27,258 bases of DNA from contig JAZNBK010000020.1 in assembly GCA_045587025.1 (NCBI GenBank), positions 1 to 27,258 of the forward strand. Direction: 5' to 3'. The notes beneath the pieces were generated by a model that did not search any database, was not told where the DNA came from, and saw only the letters and a list, made by a program, of their open reading frames with translations. The stretch's first letter is position 1. Each line of letters begins with the position of its first letter. Position numbers and translations under genes: made by a program. This DNA comes from UBA1740 sp045587025 (GTDB taxonomy: Bacteria; Bacillota; Clostridia; Oscillospirales; CAG-272). Of this stretch, positions 1 to 8,910 are shown piece after piece.

Positions 1-2572
1 AAACAAGTTCGAGCTTGATATTACTAAGTATTCTGAGCTCACAAGTGTTGGAAAGAATGTTGTAAACGAGGCGTTGAAGAACTACAATATTGGTGATAAC
101 GAAGCAGAAATTAAAGATGTTTATGAGACAGCAATCGAAGAAGCAATTGAAGTCGAAAACAGCTTAATAGATGCGGCAGGCGAACTTCTTGAATTCTTGG
201 GTTACCAGACAAGAACGGTAAGCTACCCCGGACTTCGTTCTCTCTACGGAATAGACGTGGCTACTCTTGAGGAGCTTGAAGCAGCAGGATATGAAGTAAT
301 CGTCGGTGCTATTATGGCGAACGCAGCGAATAGAACAATCGAAGACGTGGTAGTTCCCACAGTAGACGGAAAATACAATTCCGCAGCATTCGAGGATCAT
401 TCCTGCAAGACGAACGGAATGTCTATTATCGAGGTTTATGACGGAACTCAGGCAGAGGAAAAGAAGGTAGGAAAATTCCTTACAGACGATGGACCTGTTC
501 TTAATTTTGCATACACCACGACCTTCAAGAGCGACGTGTATCAGACGGCTCAATATTATCAGGCAGACCTTCTTTACCGTGGTTACGCAGTAATTAAGGA
601 TGCAAAAGGATTAGAATTTATTATTTATGCAGATATGACATCAGAAGCTGTTGGCGGCGGTGAAAACGGCGAAGCAGTTTCTCTCGAAGAACTTTCAAGA
701 TATATGTATAATGTGGGTTACACCTATGATATGATATATAAGGTTCTTAACGAAATAGACGGCACAAGCTATCAGGGCGCTACCGTTGCAGGCCATAATA
801 TAGGCGAATTTGATGTTGTATATGAAAGCTCCTTTCCCGGTTCGGGAAAGGAGTTTTCTCGGCAGATTAATGAAATTCTCTATTCCGTGCTCGGAACAAA
901 TCTTGCCGTGCGTTCTGATGCGGAGCCCTCTCCCACAGGAAAGCCCTATAAGATTTATCTGAAAAACGACGATAGCAAGTATGGCGTAGTTATAGAAGAC
1001 AACGACCTTATAGTTTATTATAACGAGACAACGGGCGCACTTGCAATCGAAAAATTTGAGAAGATTTTTGCAAATTGGGAAACCGAGAAGGTCGTAGTTC
1101 CCAGAAATTATTCCGATATCGAGGCGGCAGATACGTATAATCTCGTTTTCCTCGGCGACAGCAATACCGCATACGCGTTGATTATGACTGTATACGACGC
1201 ATATCTTCAGTCGCAGTACGGAAACGCATTCATAAACGTTAATAACGCAGGCGTTTCAGGTCAGCGCGCGCAGACCACTAATTACACCACGTTTGGTAGC
1301 TATACGTATGCCAGCCGCTTAGAGCGTGAGGTGCTTAACACAAATGCGGACGGCGTAATTGTCGGCTTCGCTATAAACGATTTGGGCAGCGCAGGTCTTT
1401 ATTCCTATCCCTCTTCATTGACGATTGGCACTAAGGTATATGAAAGCAAGGTGGCATTTGATGCAGTAACTGATGATGAAATTGAAGCAATGATACAAGC
1501 TCGTCTTTTGGAAAGCAGTTCTATATCAGAGCGTAATACTTATTTATATCATATGGAGTCGGTTTACACGCAGGCGCACGCAAAGGGAATTGACGTTATT
1601 TTTGCATCTCCCGTTATGTATGACGAGGACCGCGCGCTCCACTCTACAAAGAATTGTTGGTACGGTATGAAATATGTATTCCCTGAAATGGCGGCAGAGC
1701 TTGAGATCTATGCAAGTCAAAACGAAGGGCTCCGCTTCGCTGATTACTATACGACAGAGCTTAAGCTCAACGCGGCGTTAAAGGCGACGGCGGCTGATGG
1801 TGAATACGTTTCTATTATGGGCACAGACAGAACTCACTTTGACGGTTACAAGGGTCCGTTCGCTTGCGTATACGGCGCTATCGGTTCGCTTGTGGGCACT
1901 CCTGTTGCAAACGGTGTGAATTACCGCGACCATATGGCGAGAGTTGAGATCAATGCGACCACAGGCGCGCAGAACGCTTCGGGCGCAGCTGTTGAAAACT
2001 TAGTTGCTACCGAAGATGGCGTTACCTTTACCTACAAGCCACAGGGCGTTTCTCTCTATGAAACAGAGGAATTTAAAGCAGCTCTTGAGCTTATCGGCGA
2101 AGGAAAAGAGTATTTTTCTGAAACTATAAAGGTAGAAGGACTTAGCGAGGGCACGTATACATTGAAGCTCGACGAGCATACCGTAGGCAGCTATACCGCT
2201 GCTCAGTTGGCGGCAGGTGTCGATATTGCAAACCTTGCGACCAACCCCCAGACAGCTATTGCTAAGCAGATTTGGGACCTCGAGGTTTTGAAGAGAGACC
2301 TTATCATAGAGATAAGAGACATGCAGTACGTATTTGAAAACGGTCTTATCAAGCGTGGAATTACAGATGAGTCCACAAGAGATGAGGTAAACGCTGCGAT
2401 ACAGGACATTATCAATACCGAGAGCGCAGGAAGCTACTTGCGAGTATTGGCTGAGAAGTATATGGTGACATACGACAATCTTGACGAGATGAACGGTGAG
2501 ATAGCTCTTTACAAATCACAGATAAAAGAGCTTGTAAGCGACCTTTCATACGAGGTTCAGATTACAAAATAA
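1..2572 (+). CDS. SGNH/GDSL-family hydrolase, large surface-type protein (5' truncated by window edge)
   Basis: The reading frame is open from base 2, so the gene begins left of the window; the TTG at 74 is only an internal codon. Counting from that TTG codon, an SGNH hydrolase domain spans about residues 350-690. Block I is FLGDSNT with Ser363, followed by an NAGVSGQR stretch. Block III is FAINDLG with Asn435, and block V is DRTH with Asp585 and His588, so the full catalytic set is present. A short beta domain ending in LAAGVDIANLA follows, as in many GDSL hydrolases, then a charged helical tail of about 100 residues. The roughly 350 residues before the catalytic domain look like extracellular modules rich in Tyr, Asp and Gly. 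Residues ~258-330 resemble the small alpha/beta domain that precedes some glycosidase barrels (weak, from memory). It is probably exported and deacylates a glycan or other polymer, but the signal peptide would lie outside the window and the substrate is unknown. Confidence 0.85.
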   Translation, partial: NKFELDITKYSELTSVGKNVVNEALKNYNIGDNEAEIKDVYETAIEEAIEVENSLIDAAGELLEFLGYQTRTVSYPGLRSLYGIDVATLEELEAAGYEVIVGAIMANAANRTIEDVVVPTVDGKYNSAAFEDHSCKTNGMSIIEVYDGTQAEEKKVGKFLTDDGPVLNFAYTTTFKSDVYQTAQYYQADLLYRGYAVIKDAKGLEFIIYADMTSEAVGGGENGEAVSLEELSRYMYNVGYTYDMIYKVLNEIDGTSYQGATVAGHNIGEFDVVYESSFPGSGKEFSRQINEILYSVLGTNLAVRSDAEPSPTGKPYKIYLKNDDSKYGVVIEDNDLIVYYNETTGALAIEKFEKIFANWETEKVVVPRNYSDIEAADTYNLVFLGDSNTAYALIMTVYDAYLQSQYGNAFINVNNAGVSGQRAQTTNYTTFGSYTYASRLEREVLNTNADGVIVGFAINDLGSAGLYSYPSSLTIGTKVYESKVAFDAVTDDEIEAMIQARLLESSSISERNTYLYHMESVYTQAHAKGIDVIFASPVMYDEDRALHSTKNCWYGMKYVFPEMAAELEIYASQNEGLRFADYYTTELKLNAALKATAADGEYVSIMGTDRTHFDGYKGPFACVYGAIGSLVGTPVANGVNYRDHMARVEINATTGAQNASGAAVENLVATEDGVTFTYKPQGVSLYETEEFKAALELIGEGKEYFSETIKVEGLSEGTYTLKLDEHTVGSYTAAQLAAGVDIANLATNPQTAIAKQIWDLEVLKRDLIIEIRDMQYVFENGLIKRGITDESTRDEVNAAIQDIINTESAGSYLRVLAEKYMVTYDNLDEMNGEIALYKSQIKELVSDLSYEVQITK
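824..858 (+). other. Terminator-like perfect hairpin inside the SGNH coding sequence
   Basis: Arms CTCCTTTCCCG (829-839) and CGGGAAAGGAG (843-853) are perfect reverse complements around a 3-base GTT loop. The stem extends outward through one G-T pair and further A-T and G-C pairs to 824/858. TTTT follows the right arm directly at 854-857. The shape matches an intrinsic terminator, yet it lies in frame and encodes an SSFPGSGKEFS segment between two modules of the protein. Confidence 0.75.
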
Positions 2573-2590
2573 TAACTTAAAAGCAAAAAA

Positions 2591-2626
2591 TGAGACGCCC
2601 GACAGCGAGATGTCGGGCGGCTCTCA
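2591..2626. terminator. Strong hairpin downstream of the SGNH gene
   Basis: CGCCCGACA (2596-2604) pairs with TGTCGGGCG (2611-2619) around a GCGAGA loop. TGAGA (2591-2595) and TCTCA (2622-2626) extend the stem across a two-base bulge. It begins about 18 bases after the SGNH stop codon. On the plus strand the hairpin is preceded by an A-rich run and has no clean T tract after it. Read on the minus strand it would be followed by TTTTTTGCTTTT. It most likely ends the SGNH transcript, with an unusual tail. From here to 2789 I see no gene. Confidence 0.6.
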
Positions 2627-2789
2627 CTATCAGCGTATGCCCGAAAGCGAATTCAGCGCAGACAAAGCATTTATGAAATCTTTTGTTGTCATAAGTGCTT
2701 TTTTGAGTTATTTTTTCGTTAGCAAGCAAGGGTTGTCTTTTATTCTTTTGCTTTTCACGCCTATATTTTTGAGTTTTTTCCATAGATTG

Positions 2790-2818
2790 TTGAAAAAACT
2801 GTGGTGATATGGTATAAT
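2790..2818 (+). promoter_or_regulatory. Sigma-A promoter for lacZ
   Basis: TTGAAA (-35, 2790-2795), a 17-base spacer and TATAAT (-10, 2813-2818) preceded by TGG, an extended -10. The predicted start near 2825 leaves a leader of about 68 bases, ending with an AAAGGAG ribosome binding site (2878-2884) eight bases before the lacZ ATG. Confidence 0.85.
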
Positions 2819-2832
2819 ATAAGCGCATTTAC
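2817..2832. promoter_or_regulatory. Possible degenerate cre (CcpA) site at the lacZ start point
   Basis: ATATAAGCGCATTTAC keeps the AAGCG core and flanking A/T bases of the Bacillota cre consensus but misses about three defined positions. It overlaps the expected transcription start, a position where CcpA represses in known cases. The assignment is weak and rests on the partial match and the sugar-catabolic gene that follows. Confidence 0.25.
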
Positions 2833-2892
2833 AAACAAAGAAAGAACCTTATGAATTTATAAAAACAGAGATAGCATAAAGGAGAAATCAAT

Positions 2893-5751
2893 ATGAGATT
2901 TTATGAGGATTTATCCCACATAAGCGAGAACAGAGAAAAGCAAAGGGCGTTTTATATTCCCGAAAACGAGGGGGCTTATACACTCTTAAACGGCGAATGG
3001 GATTTTAAATTCTACGAGAGAGATTACGAGGAAGGCGAGATAGAAAAGGAATGGAAGAAAATCCCCGTTCCGTCCTGTTGGCAGATACACGGCTATGAAA
3101 ACCCCAATTACACGAACTCGGCGTATCCCTATCCCGTTGATCCGCCTTACGTCCCTGCAGAAAACCCAATGGGCGTTTACGCAAGGGAATTTGAAATTTC
3201 CGATATCGAAAGAGACACCTATATCGTTTTCGAGGGCGTCGCCTCCTGCCTTGAGCTTTACGTGAACGGCGAATACGTCGGATATTCTCAGGGAACTCAT
3301 ATGCAGTCCGAATTTGATATTTCAAAATACGTTAAAAAGGGAGCAAACAAGCTTCTCGTTAAGGTAAGAAAATGGTGTAGCGGAAGCTATCTCGAGGACC
3401 AGGACTGCTTCAGGTTCAGCGGAATTTTCCGTGACGTATATCTACTTTCAAGACCGAAGGGACATATAAAGGACATCAGTATAACTACTGAGGATAACAG
3501 AATTTTAATCGACTTTGAGGGCGAAGCTGAAATTACTCTTTGCGACGGCGACAAGGAGCTTGGTGTCAAAAATGCGAGTGGTAAAGCAGAGTTTACAGTA
3601 GAAAAGCCCGTTCTCTGGAATGCGGAAAAGCCGAAGCTTTACACCTTGCTCTTTAAGTATAAGGATGAAATCATAAGACAAAAAATCGGTTTTGTAACCT
3701 ATTCGATAAACGAAAAATACGAATTTTTGGTGAACGGCGTTTCGGTTAAGCTAAAGGGTATAAACCGCCACGATACGCATCCCGAGAAGGGCTGGACTAT
3801 GAGCGACGAGGAGCTGAGAAAGGACCTTATCCTTATGAAACAGCTCAATATAAATACGGTAAGAACCTCTCACTATCCTCCCACCTCGAAATTCCTCGAT
3901 ATGTGCGACGAGCTCGGCTTCTACGTAATGCTTGAAACGGATATGGAAATTCACGGATTTACCTGCCGTGAGGCAGGATATCTGGGCTATGACTGCATAG
4001 ATAATCCTCTCTGGATTTCTAACCAGAAGGAGTGGCTGCCGTCATTTATGGACAGAATGGAGAGAGCGTACGAAAGAGATAAAAACCATACCTCTGTCTT
4101 CTCTTGGTCTATAGGAAACGAGAGCGGCTTTGGCGACGCAAACAAGGCGATGGTAGATTACCTTAGAAAAACCGACAAAAAGCGCTTGGCGCACGCGGCG
4201 GACGCTTCTCTTATGTCGGAGCTTAGCGGTGATAAGAGTTTGGCGGACGGCTCCGACCTTCATTCGAGAATGTATGAGAGCGTTGAGCATATTTCCAAGC
4301 TCGCCGAGGACGACAGCATAGACAGACCGTACTTCCTCTGCGAATACGCTCACTCTATGGGTAACGGCCCCGGAGAAATGATTGACTATATGGAAGCCAT
4401 TTATAAATATCCGAAGCTTATCGGCGGTTGCGTATGGGAATGGTGCGACCATACCGTTATGGTTGACGGCGTGGCGAGATACGGCGGCGATTTTGAGGGT
4501 GAAAAAACGCACGACGACAACTTCTGCTGTGACGGGCTTGTGTTTGCTGACAGAAGCTTCAAGGCGGGCTCGTACAACCTCAAGGCAGCGTATCAGTATA
4601 TGAGCTGCGAGCTTAACGACAACAAGATTTTGCTAACTAATCTTTACGATTTCACAAACCTCAACGAATATACGCTTAAATATGAGGTAGAGCTTGACGG
4701 AGAGGTTATAGAGAGTGTAAGCGGTCGTTACGACGTTGCGCCGAAAAGCTCGATAGAGCTTTCCTTTGCAATGCCAAAGAGCTGCAAGCTCGGCGCATAC
4801 GTGACGGTAACTCTGACAGACGACACGGGCTACGAGGTAGCAATGAAGCAGATGCAGCTGCCTGTTGCGTGTGAAAAGCTCGAAAAAGCTCCTGCAAAGA
4901 AGTCGGAAATTATCGAAGAAAAGAATAAAATCACAATAAAGGGCGAGGACGCTTCATATACGTTTTCCAAGCACTCGGGAATGCTCGAGAGTATTATAAT
5001 AAACGGCGAAGAGCAGCTCTGCGCTCCGACAGAGATAAGCGCATGGAGAGCGCCTACCGACAACGAGCGTAAGATAAGAGTGAAGTGGGTATGGCACAAC
5101 ATCTGGGAGGGCGAAAATATCGACAGATCGTTTATAAAGGCGTACGATTACACGGTAGGTGAAAACTTCGTCAGCTTTAACGGAAGCGTTTCGGGTGTTG
5201 CCAGAACCCCCTATTTCAGATACAAGCTTACATATACGCTTATGGAAAACGGTGAATTGAAGGTAGAGCTTTGCGGCGATATTAAGGACAGCTGTATCTG
5301 GCTGCAGCGTCTCGGCTTCGACTTTAAGCTTGCATATGATAAGGATAAGTTCTCCTATTACGGAATGGGCGAGCTCGAAAATTATTGCGATATGAATTTA
5401 CACGCAAGAGTGGCTAAATTTGAAAGTGATGCAAAGCGCGAATACGTAAACTACATAAAGCCGCAGGAGCACGGAAATCATACTAAAGCGAAGGAATTGA
5501 GCTTTAAGGGTGGACTTTCCTTTACTGCTGATACAGAGTTTGAATTTAACGTTTCGCACTATAACAGCGTCGTTATCAAGAATAGCGGTCATACAGACAA
5601 GCTTGTAGAGGACAATTCGACGAACGTAAGAATTGACTATAAGAATTCGGGCGTCGGCTCGAACTCCTGCGGTCCTGAGCTTATGCCGAAATACCGTCTC
5701 TCCGAAAAACACATTGAATTTGCATTTTATGTAAACAATAATATACAATAA
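2893..5751 (+). CDS. lacZ: Beta-galactosidase, GH2, LacZ type
   Basis: 952 residues, near the length of E. coli LacZ (1023), with no signal peptide, so cytoplasmic. The domain order is that of long GH2 beta-galactosidases. A sugar-binding jelly roll lies at about 1-180, an Ig-like domain at 180-270 and a TIM barrel at about 275-560, with NRHDTHP, RTSHYPP and an ETDMEIHGF segment. A linker beta domain and a C-terminal Bgal_small_N-like domain (about 690-950) follow. The acid/base is Glu410 in GNESGFG and the nucleophile is Glu484 in CEYAHSMGNGPG. It hydrolyses terminal beta-galactosides such as lactose or host- and plant-derived galactosides. It is the first gene after a strong promoter and is followed 23 bases later by a carrier gene, probably in the same transcript. 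No lactose permease or lac repressor is next to it. Confidence 0.93.
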   Translation: MRFYEDLSHISENREKQRAFYIPENEGAYTLLNGEWDFKFYERDYEEGEIEKEWKKIPVPSCWQIHGYENPNYTNSAYPYPVDPPYVPAENPMGVYAREFEISDIERDTYIVFEGVASCLELYVNGEYVGYSQGTHMQSEFDISKYVKKGANKLLVKVRKWCSGSYLEDQDCFRFSGIFRDVYLLSRPKGHIKDISITTEDNRILIDFEGEAEITLCDGDKELGVKNASGKAEFTVEKPVLWNAEKPKLYTLLFKYKDEIIRQKIGFVTYSINEKYEFLVNGVSVKLKGINRHDTHPEKGWTMSDEELRKDLILMKQLNINTVRTSHYPPTSKFLDMCDELGFYVMLETDMEIHGFTCREAGYLGYDCIDNPLWISNQKEWLPSFMDRMERAYERDKNHTSVFSWSIGNESGFGDANKAMVDYLRKTDKKRLAHAADASLMSELSGDKSLADGSDLHSRMYESVEHISKLAEDDSIDRPYFLCEYAHSMGNGPGEMIDYMEAIYKYPKLIGGCVWEWCDHTVMVDGVARYGGDFEGEKTHDDNFCCDGLVFADRSFKAGSYNLKAAYQYMSCELNDNKILLTNLYDFTNLNEYTLKYEVELDGEVIESVSGRYDVAPKSSIELSFAMPKSCKLGAYVTVTLTDDTGYEVAMKQMQLPVACEKLEKAPAKKSEIIEEKNKITIKGEDASYTFSKHSGMLESIIINGEEQLCAPTEISAWRAPTDNERKIRVKWVWHNIWEGENIDRSFIKAYDYTVGENFVSFNGSVSGVARTPYFRYKLTYTLMENGELKVELCGDIKDSCIWLQRLGFDFKLAYDKDKFSYYGMGELENYCDMNLHARVAKFESDAKREYVNYIKPQEHGNHTKAKELSFKGGLSFTADTEFEFNVSHYNSVVIKNSGHTDKLVEDNSTNVRIDYKNSGVGSNSCGPELMPKYRLSEKHIEFAFYVNNNIQ

Positions 5752-5774
5752 CAGTTGGAGTTGATAAAAGAGAA

Positions 5775-6731
5775 GTGTTTTTTCTGACATTGAGCCAGAT
5801 GCTGATGATGGCGACCTTAATCGCATTAGGATATGCTTTAAGGAAGAAGAAAATAGTTCCCGAAAATACGGGAATAGCGTTGGCAAAGCTTGAAACCTAT
5901 ATATTTTTGCCGTCGCTTAATATAATTAATATGTTGAGCTATTGCAACGTAGAAAGCTTTAAAAAAAGCACGGAGCTGATTATTTACGGAGCCGTTATTA
6001 TCCTGATTGCTATTGCTATTGCTTATCCTGTATCACGCCTGTTTATACGTAAATCCGCAGGTATGGAGCAGGAGTATCAAAGAAATATTTACAAATACGC
6101 ATTGACGTTCGGAAATTACGGATTTATGGGGAACTTTATCATTTTGGGAATGTTTGGCGATGAAACGTTGTATAAGTATATTATTTTCTGCCTGTTCAGC
6201 ACTCTTCTTTGCTCAACCTGGGGATTTTACGTGCTTGTTCCGAAGGAAAATAAGCAGGTTATGCAAAATCTCAAAAAGGGACTTCTTGCCCCTCCTATGA
6301 TTTCCCTTCTGTTAGGTATAATTTTAGGTATTCTCGGCCTTGCAAAATGTTTCCCCGATTTTGCTATTAACGCGTTAGAAAGCGCTTCAAAATGTATGTG
6401 CCCGATAGGAATGGTTATGGCAGGCATTATAATCGGCGGATATAACTTGCGGGAAATTGTTTCGAACAAAAAGGTTTACATAGTTAGCATTTTAAGACTT
6501 ATAGTATTGCCGAGTGTCTTTTTGCTATTGCTGAATTTGCTTGGCGCAAGCAAGGAAATTATGATGTTTGCTCTGATTTGCTTTGGCACGCCGCTCGGAA
6601 TGAATACAATCATTTACCCTGCGGCATACGGCGGAGATACAAAAACGGGAGCTTCAATGGCTATAGTTTCCAGCGTGCTATCAATAGCTACAATTCCATT
6701 GATGTATTACGTTTTTATAGAGCTTCTATAA
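5775..6731 (+). CDS. AEC (auxin efflux carrier) family permease
   Basis: 318 residues, the usual size for bacterial AEC-family (Mem_trans) carriers, with about ten hydrophobic helices in two halves around a polar loop near residues 150-165. The N-terminus resembles the family opening, a first helix ending GYALRKKK and then VPENTG. The second half has FGTPLGMNTIIYPAAYGGD, a recognisable family stretch. The start is GTG; GGAG at 5757-5760 is 14 bases away, which is long, so the start is probable rather than certain (ATGs near 5799 are in frame). Known relatives export malate or other organic anions, or amino-acid-like substrates. Its place behind lacZ would fit export of a fermentation product or uptake of a small anion, but the substrate cannot be read from sequence. 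Confidence 0.85.
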   Translation: MFFLTLSQMLMMATLIALGYALRKKKIVPENTGIALAKLETYIFLPSLNIINMLSYCNVESFKKSTELIIYGAVIILIAIAIAYPVSRLFIRKSAGMEQEYQRNIYKYALTFGNYGFMGNFIILGMFGDETLYKYIIFCLFSTLLCSTWGFYVLVPKENKQVMQNLKKGLLAPPMISLLLGIILGILGLAKCFPDFAINALESASKCMCPIGMVMAGIIIGGYNLREIVSNKKVYIVSILRLIVLPSVFLLLLNLLGASKEIMMFALICFGTPLGMNTIIYPAAYGGDTKTGASMAIVSSVLSIATIPLMYYVFIELL

Positions 6732-6797
6732 TAAGAGCTTGACAAGTAATGTTTACGTTCTTGACGATGCTAAGAACTTAAAAGGATCAGAAAAAGA

Positions 6798-8705
6798 ATG
6801 CAGTATAAAATAATTAACGGCGCCGTTTACTATGATAGCGATATGGTTCTTGAAAACATTGATATAGAAATCAATGAAAACGAGAAAATTGCTATTGTAG
6901 GAAGAAACGGATGCGGAAAAACCACTCTGCTAAAGGCGATTATGGGCGAGCTTGAGCTTGAGTGTGGGACGGGGGAAAATGAATTTCGCATAGTTAAGGC
7001 GGGAAATCCTGAAATCAGCTATTTGCGGCAGACCCCCTTTGAAGACGAGAGCTTGCCTATGATTGACGAGGTACGCAAGGTTTTTTCAAATCTCATCGAT
7101 ATGGAAAAGCAAATGCAGACGCTGCTTGAAAAAATAGAGCAGGGCGACCAAGACAGTATAAGCGTTTTTTCGAGCATTAATGAAAGATATATAGCGTCAG
7201 GCGGGCTTACCTACAAGAAGGAATATCAGTCTATGGTTCGTCGCTTCGGATTTTCCTTACAGGACGAAAAGCGGCCGCTTTCCGAGTTTTCAGGCGGACA
7301 GCGCACGAAAATAGCATTCATAAAAATGCTCCTGACAAAGCCCGACGTGCTTCTTTTAGATGAGCCGACAAACCACCTTGACATAGAAACGATAGAGTGG
7401 CTTGAGCAGTATTTAAAGAGCTATAAATCTACCTTGGTGATCGTATCGCACGACCGAATGTTTTTGAACAGAATCGTAAACAAGGTATATGAAATTGAGT
7501 GGGGCGAAACCAGATGCTACAAGGGTAATTATTCGGATTTTGAAAGACAGAAGCGAGAAAACTACATTAAGCAGCAAAAGGACCACGACGCTCAGATGGC
7601 GGAAATTCAACGGCTTAACCGTCTGATTGAAAGATTCAGATATAAGGCAACGAAGGCGAAGATGGTCCAATCCAAAATAAAGCAGCTCGAGCATATGAAG
7701 ATTATTTCGGCGCCCGACAGATACGATACAAAGACGTATAAATCAAATTTCCAGCCGAAAACACAAAGCTCAAGACAGGTCTTAAGCGTATCCAAGCTTT
7801 TAATTGGCTATGACAGCCCTCTTGCCGAGGTTTCCTTCAATCTTGAAAGAGGGCAGAAAATAGGTATCATAGGCGGAAACGGAATTGGCAAATCGACCTT
7901 GCTGAAAACGCTTATGGGAAGGGTTAATGCTCTTTCGGGGGAGTATAAGTTCGGATATAACACCGAGCTTGCATATTTTGACCAGCAGCTTGCGCAATTA
8001 AGCGGAGATGATACCGTATTCGATATTTACGCAAGAGAGTTTCCCTTTTTAAATGATACGGAGGTGCGAAGCGCACTCGGCGCATTTCAGTTTTCGGGAG
8101 ATGACGTTTTCAGGACGGCGTCCACGCTTTCGGGCGGTGAAAAGGTTCGTCTTGCGCTGTGTAAAATGCTCAACAAGCATCCAAACGTGCTTATTTTAGA
8201 CGAGCCGACCAACCATATGGACATCATAGGCAAGGAGACGCTTGAAGAAATTCTGACGAATTATGAGGGGACGGTAATTTTCGTTTCTCATGACCGATAT
8301 TTTGTCAAAAAAATAGCTGACAGGTTGCTTGTCTTTAAAGACGGCAGAGCAGAGTATTTCGACGGTAATTACGAAGAATACGAGCGAAAGAAAAGAGAAG
8401 CGGAGAACCTTCTGCAAGAAGAACAGGAAACTGCTCTCATCGAGGAGAAAAAGCCGAAAAAGGAGAGAAATTTTTCTCCTAAAAAGGAGCTCGACAAAAA
8501 GAAGAAAAGAGTAGAAAAATTAGAAGCGTTGATAGAGGAATGTGAAGTCCGAATAGAAGAATTAAATAAAAAGACCGAGAGCGAGCTCGTCTGTTCCGAT
8601 TATCAAAAGCTTACGGAAATTCAAAGCGAGCTTGACGAAATCAGGAAAAAAGAGAAGGAATACGAGGACGAATGGACGGCGCTTTCCGAGGAGCTTGAGA
8701 ATTAA
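6798..8705 (+). CDS. ABC-F family ATPase (ribosome-associated, YdiF/Uup-like)
   Basis: 635 residues with two ABC ATPase domains in tandem and no membrane helices, which defines ABC-F. Domain 1 has Walker A GRNGCGKT (35-42), signature SGGQ (165-168) and a LLLDEPTNHLD Walker B. The linker from about 240 to 320 is a charged helical hairpin (the P-site tRNA-interacting motif region). Domain 2 has GGNGIGKS (359-366), signature SGGE (445-448) and LILDEPTNHMD. A Lys/Glu-rich coiled coil fills about 545-635, as in YdiF, YfmR and Uup. Such proteins bind the ribosomal E site and relieve stalling; some give resistance to ribosome-targeting antibiotics. The intact C-terminal coiled coil and long first-domain insertions favour a housekeeping translation factor. 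GGA at 6784-6786 serves as the ribosome binding site. The 66-base gap from the AEC gene has no clear promoter or terminator. Confidence 0.9.
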   Translation: MQYKIINGAVYYDSDMVLENIDIEINENEKIAIVGRNGCGKTTLLKAIMGELELECGTGENEFRIVKAGNPEISYLRQTPFEDESLPMIDEVRKVFSNLIDMEKQMQTLLEKIEQGDQDSISVFSSINERYIASGGLTYKKEYQSMVRRFGFSLQDEKRPLSEFSGGQRTKIAFIKMLLTKPDVLLLDEPTNHLDIETIEWLEQYLKSYKSTLVIVSHDRMFLNRIVNKVYEIEWGETRCYKGNYSDFERQKRENYIKQQKDHDAQMAEIQRLNRLIERFRYKATKAKMVQSKIKQLEHMKIISAPDRYDTKTYKSNFQPKTQSSRQVLSVSKLLIGYDSPLAEVSFNLERGQKIGIIGGNGIGKSTLLKTLMGRVNALSGEYKFGYNTELAYFDQQLAQLSGDDTVFDIYAREFPFLNDTEVRSALGAFQFSGDDVFRTASTLSGGEKVRLALCKMLNKHPNVLILDEPTNHMDIIGKETLEEILTNYEGTVIFVSHDRYFVKKIADRLLVFKDGRAEYFDGNYEEYERKKREAENLLQEEQETALIEEKKPKKERNFSPKKELDKKKKRVEKLEALIEECEVRIEELNKKTESELVCSDYQKLTEIQSELDEIRKKEKEYEDEWTALSEELEN

Positions 8706-8788
8706 TCTCTCTTATATGGGAGAATAGAACGTTTGAATTTCAAAAGCGGCGAAAGATATGGTAAAAAATCATTATTCTGAAAAAACTA

Positions 8789-8817
8789 TTGAAATTCGCG
8801 ACAAAATTTGAGATAAT
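8789..8817 (+). promoter_or_regulatory. Sigma-A promoter for the acyltransferase gene
   Basis: TTGAAA (8789-8794), a 17-base spacer and GATAAT (8812-8817) with an upstream TG giving an extended -10. The rest of the 205-base gap after the ABC-F gene is AT-rich and has no convincing gene. The leader of about 87 bases includes a six-codon ATG ORF at 8854-8874 that lacks a well-placed ribosome binding site. Confidence 0.7.
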
Positions 8818-8910
8818 AATACTATGGACGTTTAAGGAAATTTGATTAAAAATTATGCCGAAGGGAACATATTGAGGGGCGTTCATATCGCTTCTCGCGT
8901 TTAATGCTTT

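Noticed and set aside
2610..2828. Small overlapping ORFs on both strands in the SGNH-lacZ gap
   Set aside because: Low-complexity Phe/Leu or Lys/Gln sequence. They begin in or run into the hairpin or promoter and have no Shine-Dalgarno.
4042..4512. 156-residue minus-strand ORF in lacZ
   Set aside because: It is antisense to the catalytic barrel of LacZ and has no ribosome binding site or domain.
6739..6777. Two TTGAC hexamers and a GTTCTT/AAGAAC inverted repeat before the ABC-F gene
   Set aside because: No -10 lies at a workable distance from either hexamer, and six-base arms with a nine-base loop are too weak to call.
8854..8874. Six-codon ATG ORF in the acyltransferase leader
   Set aside because: The nearest purine-rich stretch is about 15 bases or more away and the peptide has no regulatory features.
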